Source: Eublepharis macularius (lineage: Eukaryota > Chordata > Lepidosauria > Squamata > Eublepharidae). From it: a stretch of 64,000 nucleotides of DNA. Both the position numbers and the translations under genes were made by a program. The DNA is taken from contig NC_072794.1 in NCBI RefSeq assembly GCF_028583425.1, positions 22,317,232 to 22,381,231 on the forward strand. Direction: 5' to 3'. Below are positions 13,401 through 28,400 of this stretch, in pieces (position 1 is the stretch's first letter; every line of letters begins with the position of its first letter). The notes beneath the pieces are model-generated. The model was not told where the DNA came from, searched no databases, and saw only the letters and a list, made by a program, of their open reading frames with translations.

Positions 13401-16400
13401 TAAATATTGCTGCTGGGCTTGGCTCCAGATTGTGCAGCATGGTAGACCCCGGTCTCCCCCCCAACACACTCACATTTTCAAGCACCAAAACAGTGAAGAT
13501 AAAAATTTTGAGGGAAAGGGATGAAACGGGTGTTTTGCTTAACCAGAAGTGGAATTTATTTGTAAGTACATATATGAGATGGTTGCAGAGTAATGAGAAG
13601 AGTATTACTTCCAGAACAGCTTTATAAGCTTGGGAGCTTCAAAACAGTCAAGTGTTCTTAAAGGTAAGTTCACAAACCCAGTCACAAGGACTTATTTTTC
13701 CACACAATTCTTCACACACGGTGGTGGTGGTGGTGGTGGTGGTGGTGAGGCCTCTTCTAAAGAAACCATCATTGGATCCCGCTGACCCAGTCAGTTACCT
13801 CCCGGTCTTGAACCTCCCGTTTCTGGGTAAGGTGACTGAGCGGGCGGCAGAGAAACAGCTGCAGAGATTCCTGAAGGATGCCTCGGCCCTGGATCCTTTC
13901 CAGTCCGGCTTCCGCCCAGGACAAGGGATGGAGACATTGCTGGTCGCCCTCATGGATGATCTTTGCAGACACCTGGATCAAGGTGGATCGGCACTGCTGA
14001 TACTATTAGATCTTGCGGCAGAGTTCAAAACAGTCGATTACAATCTTTTGACCCACCGCCTCACCGATGTGGGGATACAAGGGATGTCACTACAGTGGCT
14101 TGTCTCCTTTCTCCACGGTTGGGGACAGAGGGTGGCGCTGGGGGAGAAGTTGTCATCCCACCACCCGTTGGTATGCAGTGTGCCGCAGGGGGCAATACTC
14201 TCCCCATTATTGTTTAATATCTGTATGTGCTGCCTCTCCCAGCTGCTGTGAAGCCTCAAACTTGGGTGTCACCAGTATGCTGATGACACCCAGCTATATC
14301 TGTTGATGGACGGCTGGCCTGGCTCTGCCCGGATGTCCTGGAGCATGCTTTTGAAGCCGTGACTGGATGGTTGAAGCAGAGTCAGCTCAAATTAAAGCCC
14401 ACAAAGATGGAGATCCTGTACTTGAGTCGCAGGTGTGCGGATTTGGGGCTCTGGCTTCCGGCCCTTGCTTACGCCAGTTCCAAGAGTCAGGAGCCTGGGG
14501 GTGATCCTAGATGCCTCCTTGAAAATGGAGGCTCAGGTCGCAGAGGTTCTCAGGTCTTCTTTTTTCCATCTTCAACAGACCAGGCAGCTAGACCCCTATC
14601 TTTCAACCCGCGATTTAACCACAGTGATTCAGGCAATGGTCACCTCTAGGTTAGATTATTGTAATGCACTCTACGCAGGGTTTCCCTTGAGTCTGATCCG
14701 GCGGTTGCAGCTGGTCCAAAATGCAGTGGTGCGTGTCATCACCGGAGTGCCTAGTAGTGCACATATAACATTGGTATTACGCCAGCTGCATTGGCTGCCA
14801 GTAGAGTACCAAATCAGATTCAAGGTTTTGGTACATGCCTATAAAGCCCTATGCGGCCTGGGACCAGCATATCTATGGGACCGCCTCTCTATGTGCCCCA
14901 GAGGATGCTCCGATCAGGTGATAAACAACTATTAGTGGTCCCTGGCCCCAGGGAGGCCCGCCTAGTCTTGACCAGAGCCACGGCCTTCTCAGTCCTGGCC
15001 CCAACCTGGTGGAACACTCTGTTCAATGAGACCAGGACCCAGTAGGATCTGTTATCTTTCTGCTGGGCCTGTAAGATAGAGCTGTTCCGCCAGGCGTATG
15101 GGCTGAGGCTGAGCTGGGCCCCGACCAGCTGAATAGAGGAGAATGGGTCCCTCCCTACTAGAGGCATCAACCATCGAACTTTTAAAGGAACTTTTTAAGT
15201 GATGGCTGAGTGGCAGATTGCTTGATTACTTCTGTGCTGCTTTCTTGTATCTTTTAAATATTTACATTGTACTGTTTCTATTGTTGTTTTAAATTGTTAA
15301 ATGCAATTTTATTGTAATGTTTTTATGGAGTGTAATCCGCTCTGAGCCTGCCGGTGCGGGGAGAGCGGGATAGAAATTGAAACAAATAAAATAAATAAAT
15401 AACTCTCTCCTCTAAACCAACAGACATAGATTCTCTCAGGCTTCTACACAGATTGCCCGAATGAACTAAACTTTCCCTCTGCTGCTACTTAGGTTGTGTT
15501 CATCCACAAAACAGAACGCACTGATCTCCACACAGATTGACTAAGTTAGACTTAATGAGAAGCTCTCAAGCTTCCAGACAGTTTGCCTGACAGCCAGAAT
15601 GAACCCTTTTTCCTCAGCACTCTGATTAAAAATTGCAGTTCACGCCCTCTGGTACAGCTAACAAGCAATCTCAGCATGCTCCACTCACCCATCTGGCCCT
15701 CTTCTTTCTTCCTTCAGAGGCCTGCACCTCTAACTACAGTAAACACATGTTCAAATCTTCACATTCATATACAGAAATAAAACAAACATACTTGTTTACA
15801 TGGCAAATCATTACAGTAGTCCTTAATAATGTTGCTGTTACCTCTGGATTGAAATCTGAGAGTGCAGGATGTAATAATAACAGCAGCAACAACAGTGTGC
15901 GTATATATCGCCCTTCTGCACAGTTTAGTGCCCACCCAGAACAGTGAACCAAATCAGTGTTATTATTATTCCCATGATACCACTGGGGAGCTGTGGCTGA
16001 GAAGAGTGGCTTACCCAAGGCCACCTGCAGAGTTCATGGCAGTCGTGGGAGTTGAACTAGCAGGATGCTGATTTGTAGCCCAACCACTTAGCTCCTATGC
16101 TACAGCAGCTCTCAACGGCATAGCCAAATAAACTACTCCCAGGTAGGTTCATGTTGACTGATAATGAGGGGAAATGTTGGACTTAACTTCGTCACGAACA
16201 GTATCCTACACAAGTGAAAAAGACCCTTCCCCCCTGCATTTCCCACCCCTCCCTTGATGAGTGTCAGATCTAGTCTCATCTTTTTCTGCTAGCTGTCTCA
16301 CAGATAATGCAGAATCTGAATATTTTTAGCTCTAATGCTTTAAATTAGGGTGACAGTGCTGAATCTATTAAGAAAAAAAGCCCTGTAGCAAGGCTAAAAA

Positions 16401-19400
16401 CTTGTTTCAGAATCTGAAACAAGTCCCAAGCGGCAGGAGTAACTGGGATTTTAAATTATTAGGAGCTAGTTAGGTTTTGAGAGTTTATTTTTACACTTCA
16501 TTAAAAACACACACACTTCAACCTGCACCGAGTCTTATAGCTGGGACCAGAAGCGAATTTTAAATAAATAACTGGAGATCAACAAAACCCCAGGGTTTTT
16601 TCATAGAAAGACCTCCCTTCCTCTCTAATTTGTTCAAGCTGTCATTCGTGTCTCTGGCAATGTAATGTAATGTTTTGGCAGCTCTCCCAAGTGTTACGAT
16701 TTGGAAAAAAAAAATCAAATGTTTACAGCCAGAAGCTCTTAGAATATTCATATGGGGCATCTCCAATTAAAATTCCATATGCAAAAATCGGTGTTCGATG
16801 CATCACATCCATGCAATGTCTTGTAAACTTTTCAAGGATGAAAACTGAACTGTCCATTTTTGTTGCAAATTGGCACAGTTGATCAAGCATATCATGCTAG
16901 GCCAAAGGAAAGGTGGAGAAAGTCTTAAAGGTTATGTGGGGTCCAAGGAACTACAGGTTAAAGCTAAGATGCTGCCCAGTTCCCTCCAAACCAGAATGCA
17001 GTCCAGGTTCTGGAGAGCCACATTTTTTTCTGGATCAGAGCAGCACTTGCAAAGTTCACTGTATTCTACCCTGACCATAGCATCCCATCAACGCACTTGG
17101 GCAGAGGAAAGGCTTGCTGAGCGTTCCTGGGAAAGGCTAGCAGTGCCTTAGGAGGCCTTCCGGAAACTGGGTGGCCACATGTGCAGAGGCCTCCATACGG
17201 TTTGTGACAGTTCTAGAAGTCTGCACATTTGTAGCAAGGCATAGCACAGCCTGAGACTACCCCTAAGCTATACTCCCTCTTGTTAACGTTCTGCTAAGTT
17301 AATGATGAAGCTGACCTGACAATGAAATTGAGCCTACATTGGCTACGAGGGCCTAATCCAGAGTTCCTGGTGGACTTCAGGGAAGAGTAGATTGGTTAGA
17401 GAAAGTGTGGGTTGAGCTAGCTATCAAAGCCACTTGGGGGCCATCTTTGCTGTTTCCTCCCTAGGCTGATTTTCTCTTGGAGGGGGGAGCCAGGAGGATT
17501 AAATGAAAGGCATGGATTGCTGCTCAGAGAGCATGGTTGCCAAAACACTGCACTGGCACGGCAAAGTGAAGCTCCAGGTACCATCAGCACGCTGAAGCGC
17601 TTTAACCAGTGCACCTCCGGATGCTTTCGTTCTTCAGTAAGCACACCTTAGATATGTGACTAAAGCTTTTCAGATTCAGAAAGGACACCACTCCTGCATG
17701 ACCAGAAAAGCTGTTTGTAGCCTAGGGGCCTTTCATGGCAGTCGCTGTTTAGAGCACAAAAGCACAATGCTTCTTGCCCATCTGTCACACTACCCAAATG
17801 TCTTTCCTCAGGGACGTTTCTATTGTGAGGATACTGCATTTCCCCGCAATAAACATGATATATTCTTTACCCGAGGGGAAATGGGATTCTTCCCTCCAAT
17901 AGCACGTTCTCTGCATCGATTTATGATTTTATTTTTTATTAGAAGGCAAGCATTCCAATGCGGAATCAATCCCGGGCAAAATGCTCATGTAGCCTTTTTG
18001 TTAGCAGGCAAAAAAAATCAGCAATGGCTATTCTTTTCCTTACAGACATCAATGTAAACCTTTTATTCTTATTTTGGGGATGTCCATTTCCCTCTCCAGC
18101 AATGAAGCACATGTTTGTTTGCTCGAAATGGGACCAACAGCCTCTCACAGGAAGGTAATTCTTGCCACCGCCATCTCAAATTAATTCTCTAGGAACTAGA
18201 TAAACTAAAAAAAGATAGGTGAATGGAACACCCGCTGTTCAAAGGCAGTCCACCTCTGAGTGCCAGATGCTCGGAAGTGAAGACAGTTATCACGTTAGGA
18301 GCTTCCTGTAGCACCTGAGCAGCTGCCTTTCAACTAAAAGCAAGATTCAGAAGAAGGCTGCATTTTTTTAAAATAACTTATTAAACAAAAGAGCAAACAT
18401 CCAGTATTGTTCCCTGAAAGCAGTCGGGCAAAATATGCAAATTCTAAGGAACTGTGACAGATGACCTTAATGAAACCAAGCAGCCCTGGACACACTATAT
18501 TATATATACACATTTTACAGGTGGACCTTGAAAGGTCAGTGAAGAGAGGATTCTGAAACCATCAAAGAACTAATTTAACATTGAGTGGCTAAAAATGAAA
18601 GGAGGGAGAAACAACAATAACTGTATATGCACTGGAAAAAGAAGATATCTGAAAATTCACACATTGAGCTTCCTTGCAAGATATGATCAGACTATGTAGA
18701 TCACGGTCAGACTGATTTGCTAAAGCGGGTCAAAGAGACTGGCCCATGAAACGGGATGCCACCATTCACATGCAGCACGAACTGGCTACACCTGCAGGGG
18801 TCCCCAACGTCGGGCCCAGGGTGCTTGGTATCTTTCCAGGCGCCCGCCAAGAGTTTTTAGAAAGTGCCTGGGACCAAATGAGGCTTTTGCCCAACGGGGC
18901 CATCGGACCTGGAGATCTGATAAACTATGCAGCAGCAGCCACCCCAGCACAGGAATCTTCTCTGCATCACTGAATGTAAGCTGTGTGTATGCAGCAAAGT
19001 ATTTTAAAACAATACGTTCATTTGAAAAGCCCCCGCGCCCCACCCCCGCTAAACAGAGCTTCTGCCTGAACAGTTGAAGAGTTACTATTACAGTTTATTT
19101 ATTTTATTTATGTCATTCATAGTCGGCCTTTCTCACTGAGACTCAAGGCGGATTACACAGTCTGAGATTAGTATAATCAGTATCAAGCACATTTCAATAC
19201 AGTATCAAGCACATTTCCATAAACAATGCCATAGGGTAAATAGTACAAGTTTACAGAGATATAGCATTAGCAAGAATCCAGTACAGAGCAGAAAAAATAC
19301 TGAAGCAGAACATAATCAATTCTAGGACTACTATTAGGCAACATGGAGCACTGGTGGTACATAGAGGAGTACATATTTAAAGCAGTAGATAATATGTAAG

Positions 19401-22400
19401 GCGATATACTGAAGTCTATGGTCCCTAACTCATTAGTGAAGCATCTGAGACCCCATCCCTGCAATACAGCCCTCCCATTTGAGTAAAAAGCCTTTTTGAA
19501 TAGTTTGGTTTTGCATCATTTACAAAAAGCCAGGACAGTGCATAACCTCACTCCCGAACATTTTGTGGCTGGCTCCGCCTCCTGCAGCAACCATTTTGTG
19601 GTTGTGTCCTGTGTCAGAATTCCAAAGGTGCCCACAGGCACCAAAAGGTTGGGGATTCCTGCACTACAGCGATGCTGCCTCTGGGACACCCAGAGATTGT
19701 GGCCATAGAGAACTTTGGGGCATTGTGCCAGAGGCATTTCGGATGCCAACTGCAACTTGCTCTCTGAGTTTCAGAACAAGGATCTTTTAATCAACAAAAA
19801 ACACAGAGGGAATAAGTTGGCATTAGGGAATTCTAACAGTGCCTCACTGTCCGCTTTGATTATTGTATGAAACCAATGAACCTGTCATAATACAAGTCCT
19901 GTCATGCCATAACAACCTCTTGTTCAAGGACAATTCCACCTGGTGTTCATTGCTGCAGTTTTCCCCAGATTTCTGAAGGGCAGACCCCTGCTGAATAGAG
20001 ATCTTGAATCTTCAGGGGTCTGGGAAAAAACAGGTTCAGTGTAATCCAGCTGTGGGAACCGAACAGGTAGTCCAGTAGAGAAGGCTGAGTAACCATCAAC
20101 GGTCTTCAGTTATGCTCTGCTTCATAAAATGATGAGATTTAGCTTGTTTTCTGCAATTTAAGATCTGACCATCTGTCCCCACTATACCAACTTAGCTCCT
20201 CTGTGTACCAATGGAAACTACTTCACTGGTAAAGAGCAGACAGAGTCAAGTCCACCATCAGATCATTATTCCAAAGGCAAACTTAGTCTTCAAGAGCATG
20301 ACCACTGGCTTTGATGGATAATCCTCCAGTGTGTTCTGGAAACACAGGTAAATCTCCAGAACAGAGGCTGAAAATATAACAGTTATGTGAATTCCACATA
20401 CAAATCAGCTCAATGCATATATCTAACTTGGCTTTCACTGATTAGCAAACTACCTACTTCGTTTATTGCCTTGAGCAACTTAAGAGCTAGGGAAGGATGA
20501 AAATGAAATAAAGAAAGCAACACAGGTATAACATATGATAAAAATCTTCAGAGAGAATACAAACTTTTTTTTATTAAGTACGTGCTAAGCTTTTCCAGAA
20601 AAGGCTCGGCATGACTTTTCTATTTTAATTGAAACACAATTGCTGCCTCACTATCAGTTCCACCTTTTTTCCTGTCAGAACTAACTCCCTCACTTATAAT
20701 AAATCAGAACAAGTCACCTCACGGGAACGCTTCTGTGAAAATTTGTTCTTCGATTCATTAAAGGCAAGCGGTGTCTCCTCTGGTTAATTCCAGAGCCTTC
20801 CTCAGGCTCAATACGTCTATTCTTTGAAGGATAGCAAGCAGACAAGGTAATTTATAACACCCGCTAACAACAGGCATATTTACAGTAAAACGCGCAAGCT
20901 TTTTTCCTGGGTTTCATTCCAGGTAACCTCTCTGGAAGTGTTGGCATGCTCGGGGAATGACACAATTTCTTCTACTATTTGGCGCTATACGTACGAATGG
21001 GAGCTAAAGCCCCCCACTCTGAAGGGAGAAAATGCCATTAAAAAGTCTTTTATTAAAACAGGCACGGGCAATGCAAAGGTGTTTCTCTCAGGACTCAAGG
21101 CTGCTTACAAAGGCAATGCCAGATTGTAAAAACAGAACAAAAATACCAAAATCAAATTATACTTAACGGGCAGCCTACGACCACTCATCTTCTACATCTC
21201 CCACAGAAATGACAAATTCTTAGCCACTGCAGAAGTCTCCCCAAATTAAGACGCCCTGACACACTTTACCCAAAAAAAAAAAGGGGGGGGAAGCGCAGGA
21301 GCCCTCTGCCCTTGCCTGAGCTGCAGAGGAGTTGACTGCCTTGAGAGACGGCACAGCAAAGAGGTGATCATCTTAGGAGCAAAACTGGTGCGCATGGGAT
21401 ATATCGGGAGATGCAGTCTCTTAGACCCCCCAGGTCATTAAATGCTTTAAAAGTAAAATTCAAAACCCAGAAAATCCACGTAATACCTTGGCCAAAAAAA
21501 ATGTGCAAATTTTTGAGCTCACCAGAACTCTTCATAATGCTGGATGTTATAAAATTTTAAAAAGGCATTAAAAAGTCAGATTGGTCACGTCAAGATGGTC
21601 TGATCTTGCGTACGCCCTCAACACAAGCAGGCAATTAGTTTCACTGTTGCTAGCATGATTAAAGAAAATCGAACACCTTAAGGGCCCAGAAGCAAAGAGG
21701 TAACCAGGGTAGTTGGTGAAGCATCGGTGTTATATGTTCCAAATGGCCAGCCCTAGTTCTTAAGCTAAACTCTGTAATTTTAAAATATTTTTTTCAATTG
21801 TCGAAAAACAGTTGACAACTTCCCTAATAGCAAGTCAATTTCTTTATTTACATTTCTGCTGTGCCTTTCTTCCCAGTGGGGACCCAAAGCAGCTTACATC
21901 ATCTTCCTCCTATCAATTTTATCCTCACAACAACCCTGTGAGGAAGCTTAGGTTAACAATGTCCTTGGTCTAAAGTCACCCAGCAAGCTTCCATGGCGGA
22001 ATGGGGATTTGAACCTGGACTTCCCGGGTCCTAGTCCAACACTCTAACAACTACAGCAAGCCGGTTCTCAATGTAGGGCTATCCCCAGGTACAAGATAGC
22101 ATCAATTTATTTTTTAAAACATACAATTTGCATTCAGTCAAAGTTAAAATGTGCAAAAAGCTTCAAAGCCAATCTCTGAGTAGCCTGATGTAATAAACAA
22201 AGAAAGAAAACAACTGACATGAAATTTGCAAGGGGAGGAAAGGGGGAAAAAGACAAACGGAAGACAATTAGTGAATGACTAATCTTTTTAAATGATCTTC
22301 TTGCAAGCTGCCTCCACCATTCATGAGAGAAATATTTGTACTGAAAATTTTAATACAGATAAACAGACCAACAATTAGAAGCGGTAACTTCTTGCTAGTT

Positions 22401-25400
22401 AAAGGCAGGATTCTACAGAGAGGCCAAAAATTATATTAGCTTCAAGTGGAGGGGCCTAAAGAACAGTTTTCAGTGCCTGAAGATGGTGAACTTCTTGAGA
22501 TCAGAATGTGAGTGCATGAGAATACATGTGGTCATTACAGAGCAGCTGGACATATGTTAGTTTGCCACGAACGCCCCAGCATGTCTGGAAGCATCATAAA
22601 ACTTTGCAACCTATGGCACATCTTTCCCCTGGTATCTACAGGCCTCCTTGAGGTCCAGTTTATCAAGAAACTAACCACCATGCCACTGAAACTATGACCT
22701 AAGAACATGAAAATGCCCTGCGGGATCACTCCAGTGATCCATCTAGTCCAGCATGTTGTTTTAGAGTGGCCAACCAGTTGTCCTAGAGGGCCAACAAACG
22801 GGGCATAGGCTCAATGCTTCCCCTGAAGCTGCCCCCTAGCATGGGTTTCAGTGGTTCACTGCCTCTAAATGTGGAGGTATGGCAATGACCCACTCACAGC
22901 CTTTCACACACTCTGCCACCCACCCTAAGCCTGCTTTCACAGGCTTGGGGCTTCCCAGGCAGGTAAAGGCTGGGTCACCCCATGCCACTTGTCTAGCTTG
23001 CACTACAGCAGACAGAGAGTCTTGACCCAAATCCTTACAGGGCCCCCTCTTTCCTCTGCCAGATTTTAAACTAATAAATTAGAGTTAAACAGAGAATATT
23101 TCAATATAACAGAACAAGTTTGTAATCAGCTGTGTGTGTTGCCTACCCTCAGCAGAGTCAAAACCCTTCTCTTTGAGCAGCTCCCCCAAAGCCCTCTCTC
23201 CTCCAACGGACACTTACTCTCATTGGCCTAGCATCCCACCCACTTCCATTGGCTGTCTCTCGGGAGATGTGGAGCTGGAGTCAGTCCTGTCCAACACAGG
23301 TTTTCTTTATTTATTGTGGTTAGCAACCACACAACCAGCAAGTCCCACGTTACAGGCAGAGTACATCAAGAGGATTGAAAACAGTAGTGAAATTCAAATA
23401 TATACAAATAGTAGTGAAATCCAAATATATACTAATTTACTGGGGGAACCTCTTCAGCTGATTTCCAGAGCATCATTATGACACACAAGGAGAATTACCT
23501 GCATGCAACTATCTGGATGTCTCACAGCATCTGTTTCCGTGACGGAGAAATGGCCAGTTGTGGGGTTAGCATGAGAACCGATTGTGTATGAATGTACCTG
23601 GAACAAAGGTTTGAATTACAAACAGTGATGAACATGCACTGCCTCTCACACTGTCAATTCTTTCATGCTGTCAGCACGTATTAGGGGTTGGTGGGTTGTA
23701 TCCAACCAACAGCAAGTGGAGTGCCACTCACAGAACCCCCTTTCTACACATATACACACCATTAGGGTTCCCAACCCAGCCACAGTAAATGCCTGAGATT
23801 TTCAAGGTGGCACCCAGGAAGAGCAGAGCTTAATAAGGATGTCATGCCCCTTTGGGGTGATGCTTTAGGCTGGCTCCCCTAGTCTATATGGTTTTTGCCA
23901 GAAAGACATGGGGAAATTCTTAGAGCATCACTATGTGGAGGCCATTTTTTTCTCCTGCTCTTCAATTCCTCAGGGACAGGAAATGGAGGCTTAGAACAAG
24001 TGAATCCCTGCTCCTGGTGGGTAAATAAGAGACCTACACCCACTCCGCTGCTGCAGCTCACTCCTATCCTAGGGTTCAGGGGCTGGCCAGAACAGCACTA
24101 GGTGTAATGCAAGGGTCTGTAACAGGAGAGCAAAAACATGTAACCAACTGCATTTGTTCCCTGTCTCAATATTACTAAGTACTCTTTTGAGCCTTTAAAC
24201 TAGCTCGACACAGTCTGAATCAAAAGTACCTGAAAGACTGCCCATCCATATGCACCCATCTGTACTCTAAGACTGTCGGAGCAGGTACTGCAGTGACAAC
24301 CCACAACTGCAGAGATGCATTAGGTGCGGACCTGCACCGGGACCTTCTCTGTGGCCGCACTAGAATCTAGAACTGCCTCTCTCAGGAACAATTTCTGGTC
24401 CCTTCACTACAGGCCTTCTGACACCAGATGAAGACTTCGTTTGGCAAGGCTGTTTAAATTAGATTAACTCTTCGATTTCAATTTGTGCTTTAAACACCAA
24501 GTATAGGCTAAATCTGCTTTAACTCTCTTCTTAGACAAGCTGAAAGAAGAACTAGAAGATTCCTTTGCCATTTTGATCCCTAAGAGTAGCTACCTTGTGC
24601 CAGAGTTTGCACTGCTCTTGCTGGTCGGTGTGCCAACTCCGCCACTGAAACTGCAGGCGGCCATTTAACCACTGCAGGTATCGGACATCTCTTTGGCCTT
24701 TCGAGTGGCTTTCCGGAGCCAGGTCTTTCTCTTCCTTCCAGCTTTTCAGAGTTGTATCACACTAAGATTGAGAGACAAGAAGAAGCAGGGTGTTTTAAAA
24801 AATGCAGTGTGACTGACTGATTGCCCACATCTCGTCTAACTGTCCTGTGAGGCTGCAATTCTAGGCACACATATTTGAGAGTAAGCCCCATTAAAGTGCA
24901 CAGGACCTGTTCTGCACGGAGGTGGGCCAAGAGGGGCTTGCCTTAGGCAAGAAGGAAGATGTGAACCGAAAATGACCACTAGTTCTCTTAGACAGTATGC
25001 CACACCAGCCCCTTCCCACCTCCAATTAATCTCTCTCAACCTGTTCCAAATAGTTCCCCTTATTACATTTTTTCTCCCCCCCCCCATGCCAATTTGTTTC
25101 TCCCGGTGCCCTCCTCCACATCATCCAGATTTTTCTTCTAATCTTTCATTTCAAATGATGACATTACTTAAACAGCTATTTCACAGTGCTTCTACGAATC
25201 AGAAAAATCAATTGACATTTAAGCCAGGGTAGGCGATGATCTGCAATCTTCATAGCCAGTGGGTCAGGCAGACTCAAGGGCCCCAGAGAGACACTTCCTG
25301 CAAGTACTTACTACAGCTCAGCTGCCATAGCCTCCAAGAGGTCTGTGATGGATGTCTGCTCTGGTACCAATATGTTTTAAAAAATGTTTTTATTTTGAGG

Positions 25401-28400
25401 AGCTGGTTACTCATTGAGCAGCAGCCAACCGCTTGCTGCGACCAGCTCCCTATCTCCGCAGCAATCAATCGCACTCACCAGTGTTTCCATCAAGTGACTC
25501 ACCAAAATAAAAGGGTCACCAAACTTCCCAAGCCCTAGGAAGATGGGCAAAGAGACCAGCGTGCTGCAACAGACTGAAGCAATCCTGGTGGCAGCCATTT
25601 TGACCAGGATATGCAACTAGTACGTTTAAAAACAAATGGAGAATGAAAATGTCATCCCCAAATGTGTATGCCAGGGCATCAAGCAGCAGCAATACCATTT
25701 TATTTATTTAGTACATTTTAACCTACCTTTCCTACAAAGAATCCAGGGAAGTGGACATTGTTCTGTGTGGCTCCATTTTCATCCTCACAACAACCCTGTG
25801 AGGAAGCTTGAGAATGACTGGCCCAAGATCACCTTGCGAAATTCATGGCCAAGGAGGGACAGAATCTGAGTCTCCTAGATCCTAGTACGATGCTCTAACC
25901 TCTACACCACACTGGCTTCTAGCATCTGCTCAAGGCACTACAAGGCTATGCTCAGAAGCCAATTTTTTAAAATTGTTTTAAAAGATCATGTTGCTCTTCA
26001 GAATGCTACTAACCAGGAAAACTAAAGAACAAAACACGGTTTCTCACCCACCCTTGGTCCAAACTCATGATGATAAAAGTTTCCTGTAGGTTTCAACAGG
26101 ACCCCATTACAGTGGTACCTGTGGCATAATTAGGCTCCCCCCCTCCCCTCTCCTAATTTAAAGATATCATATCCTTGTTTTCTGTTGCATTTAAGCTGGC
26201 TAAGTGTCTGTTCTGCAGCTTGATCCCTGATATGGGGAGGGCGCTGCAAGGCATCTCTGCATCAGGAAAGCTTCGCGGAACAAGCTCCCTGCCTAGAAGA
26301 GGCAGCGTTGCCATGCAGCTGCCACCTGCTGGCAAATTGAGTGAGCACAACAAAAGTAAAGCGGACAAACATTAGCTCTCCTCGCAGACGTAACTGAGAG
26401 GTATTTTAAATTGCTCCCTTCAAATGCTGCTTGCAAAAAACCTGGGCATTCTCATGAAATAAAATTTTAGTCTCCCGCTCCTAACCCTCGGGGGCCAATT
26501 TTAAGTCTATGAGGACAATTTTCTGTTTGCCGCATCCCAGTAACTAAAAAACATGACATTTACTACTGGAAACAAGGGACGTATTATTTATCTGAATTAT
26601 CTGTAAACTGTTCTCAATAAAAACGGGAGGTGGTTTTATCATTGTAGCAACGTCCTAGGATAGCAGATTCTGATGGCCCAGGAGACTTACGGATTGGCTT
26701 GGGAAGAAAACCAGCCTGTTCCTTATCATGTCTGTGCGTGTGCATGTGTGCACGTGTGAGAAAAAGACAGAGAATAAAAGTTGTATCTCATTGGGATCAC
26801 TGAAAGAACTTTGGCTCTTCCCTAAAACGCTGACATTTCGAGTTACTTCTCTTTCATAGGAGAAATGCAAAATCCCCTCCGGTGGGTTAACAGTGTTCTG
26901 CTGGAAACCTGGTAAAAGCTTCTTAGAGGTGGGGTGGTGGTGGTATGTGAAGGCAATATCCAAAACCTCCACTATATACAGTGCAATATGCTAAACCTCC
27001 ACTATATACTGGCTGGGAAAGGCAGCGGTATATCTATTCTAACAAGTACTCTTCCACCACTTTCCAGGACTTTGGGGAAAGGCGGCACAAATACCCTTCT
27101 CTTGGTTTTTGCTAGAATTGAGGCAATCGGTGGATAACAGAGAAGAATGTGCCTTTTCCTAAAAGGCAGGACAAGCAATATGGATAGCCAAGGAATGTTA
27201 GGAGCTATTCCTTTAAGCTCCCTGACCACAAACCAGCACTGTTCGTTCCAATGAAAAGAGCTACAGAGACTTTTTTTTTTTAAAAAAAAATGAAAGTTGG
27301 GAATTCAGAGGAACTAGCAGATTGTGGCAATAGATCATTATAACATTGTTGCGCTACAGCACAACAGCAATTACTTATTTTTTTAAAACCATGAAAAAGC
27401 CCTCTGGTGCTGTGGTTGGGAAGTGGCCATGGATGCTGAGGCAAGGAAAATGGCACAGATGTGGGTGGGATCTTCTAAACTGTGCATCTTCCCACCTGGA
27501 CGGCTTGCTAATGTACGTGGTCTGCATTCTTTCTGGAAAAGATCGTTCCAAACTAGGTCTGACAAAGAGCATACCATGGACAAGTAAAGCCCGGAAAGTG
27601 GACAATTAGGAAATACTGTGAACTTGCTCTAAAACTTCCGCTATGGTTTGGAAGCCAAGGTGGAGGAAAACCTCTGTTTGCATACTCTGTGCTCAGTTTG
27701 CTTGTGTGGCTTAGTAAGATAAACCTTTCTGTCTTAGATCTAAAAGCTAGCTGTAGTTATCTTTGTCTTTGTATTCCTCACCCAATACCCCTGACAGAGC
27801 AGTGGAACTCTTTAAGAAAAAATGAAGGGAAAAAAACCAGAAATAAACAAGCACCTCTATTAGCCTTCATATGAAACGACCATGAAGACTTACTTATCAT
27901 TGACAAACATTTAAGGGTATCTAGATAAACAGCACTTTAAAAGGAACAATTACCAGAAATAAAACAAGATGGGTAGCCGTGTTAGTCTATCTGTAGCAGT
28001 AGAAAAGAACAAGAGTCCAGTAGCACCTGTAAGACTAATAAAATTTGTGGGAGGGTATGAGCTTTCGTGAGTCACAGCTCATACCCTACAACAAATTTTG
28101 TTAGATTTATAGGTGCTACTGGACTCTTGCTCTTTTCTACTGCTACAAAAATAAAAAGAATGTATGGAGAGGCAATGGCTGAACTGAATACATGGCATGC
28201 TTGGAATGCAACCATATGTTTTATATACCATGAGGATTGCAACCATCTGTTTGTTCCTGACTGTGATCAGACTGTGTAGCAAACAACACCTGGGGCCCAG
28301 GCTAGGGAATTCTGCTCTTCCCAGTCTCCTGAATGATCTCATCTTACATTAAAGAGAATTCCACTTTCAATGGCAAGCAGAACACGACTACAGTGCAGCT

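Noticed and set aside
16930-17060. Minus-strand stretch with ALQNLDCILVWRELGS as the missing TEDC1 exon
   Set aside because: Resemblance to the human segment is superficial, and there is no donor with the required phase or an FWQWM-like end.
17656-18057. 133-codon plus-strand open frame
   Set aside because: No domain, signal or splice context; it lies antisense in a TEDC1 intron.
20940-21129. Plus-strand 63-codon frame after an acceptor-like site
   Set aside because: No donor, no motif, and it runs against the direction of TEDC1.
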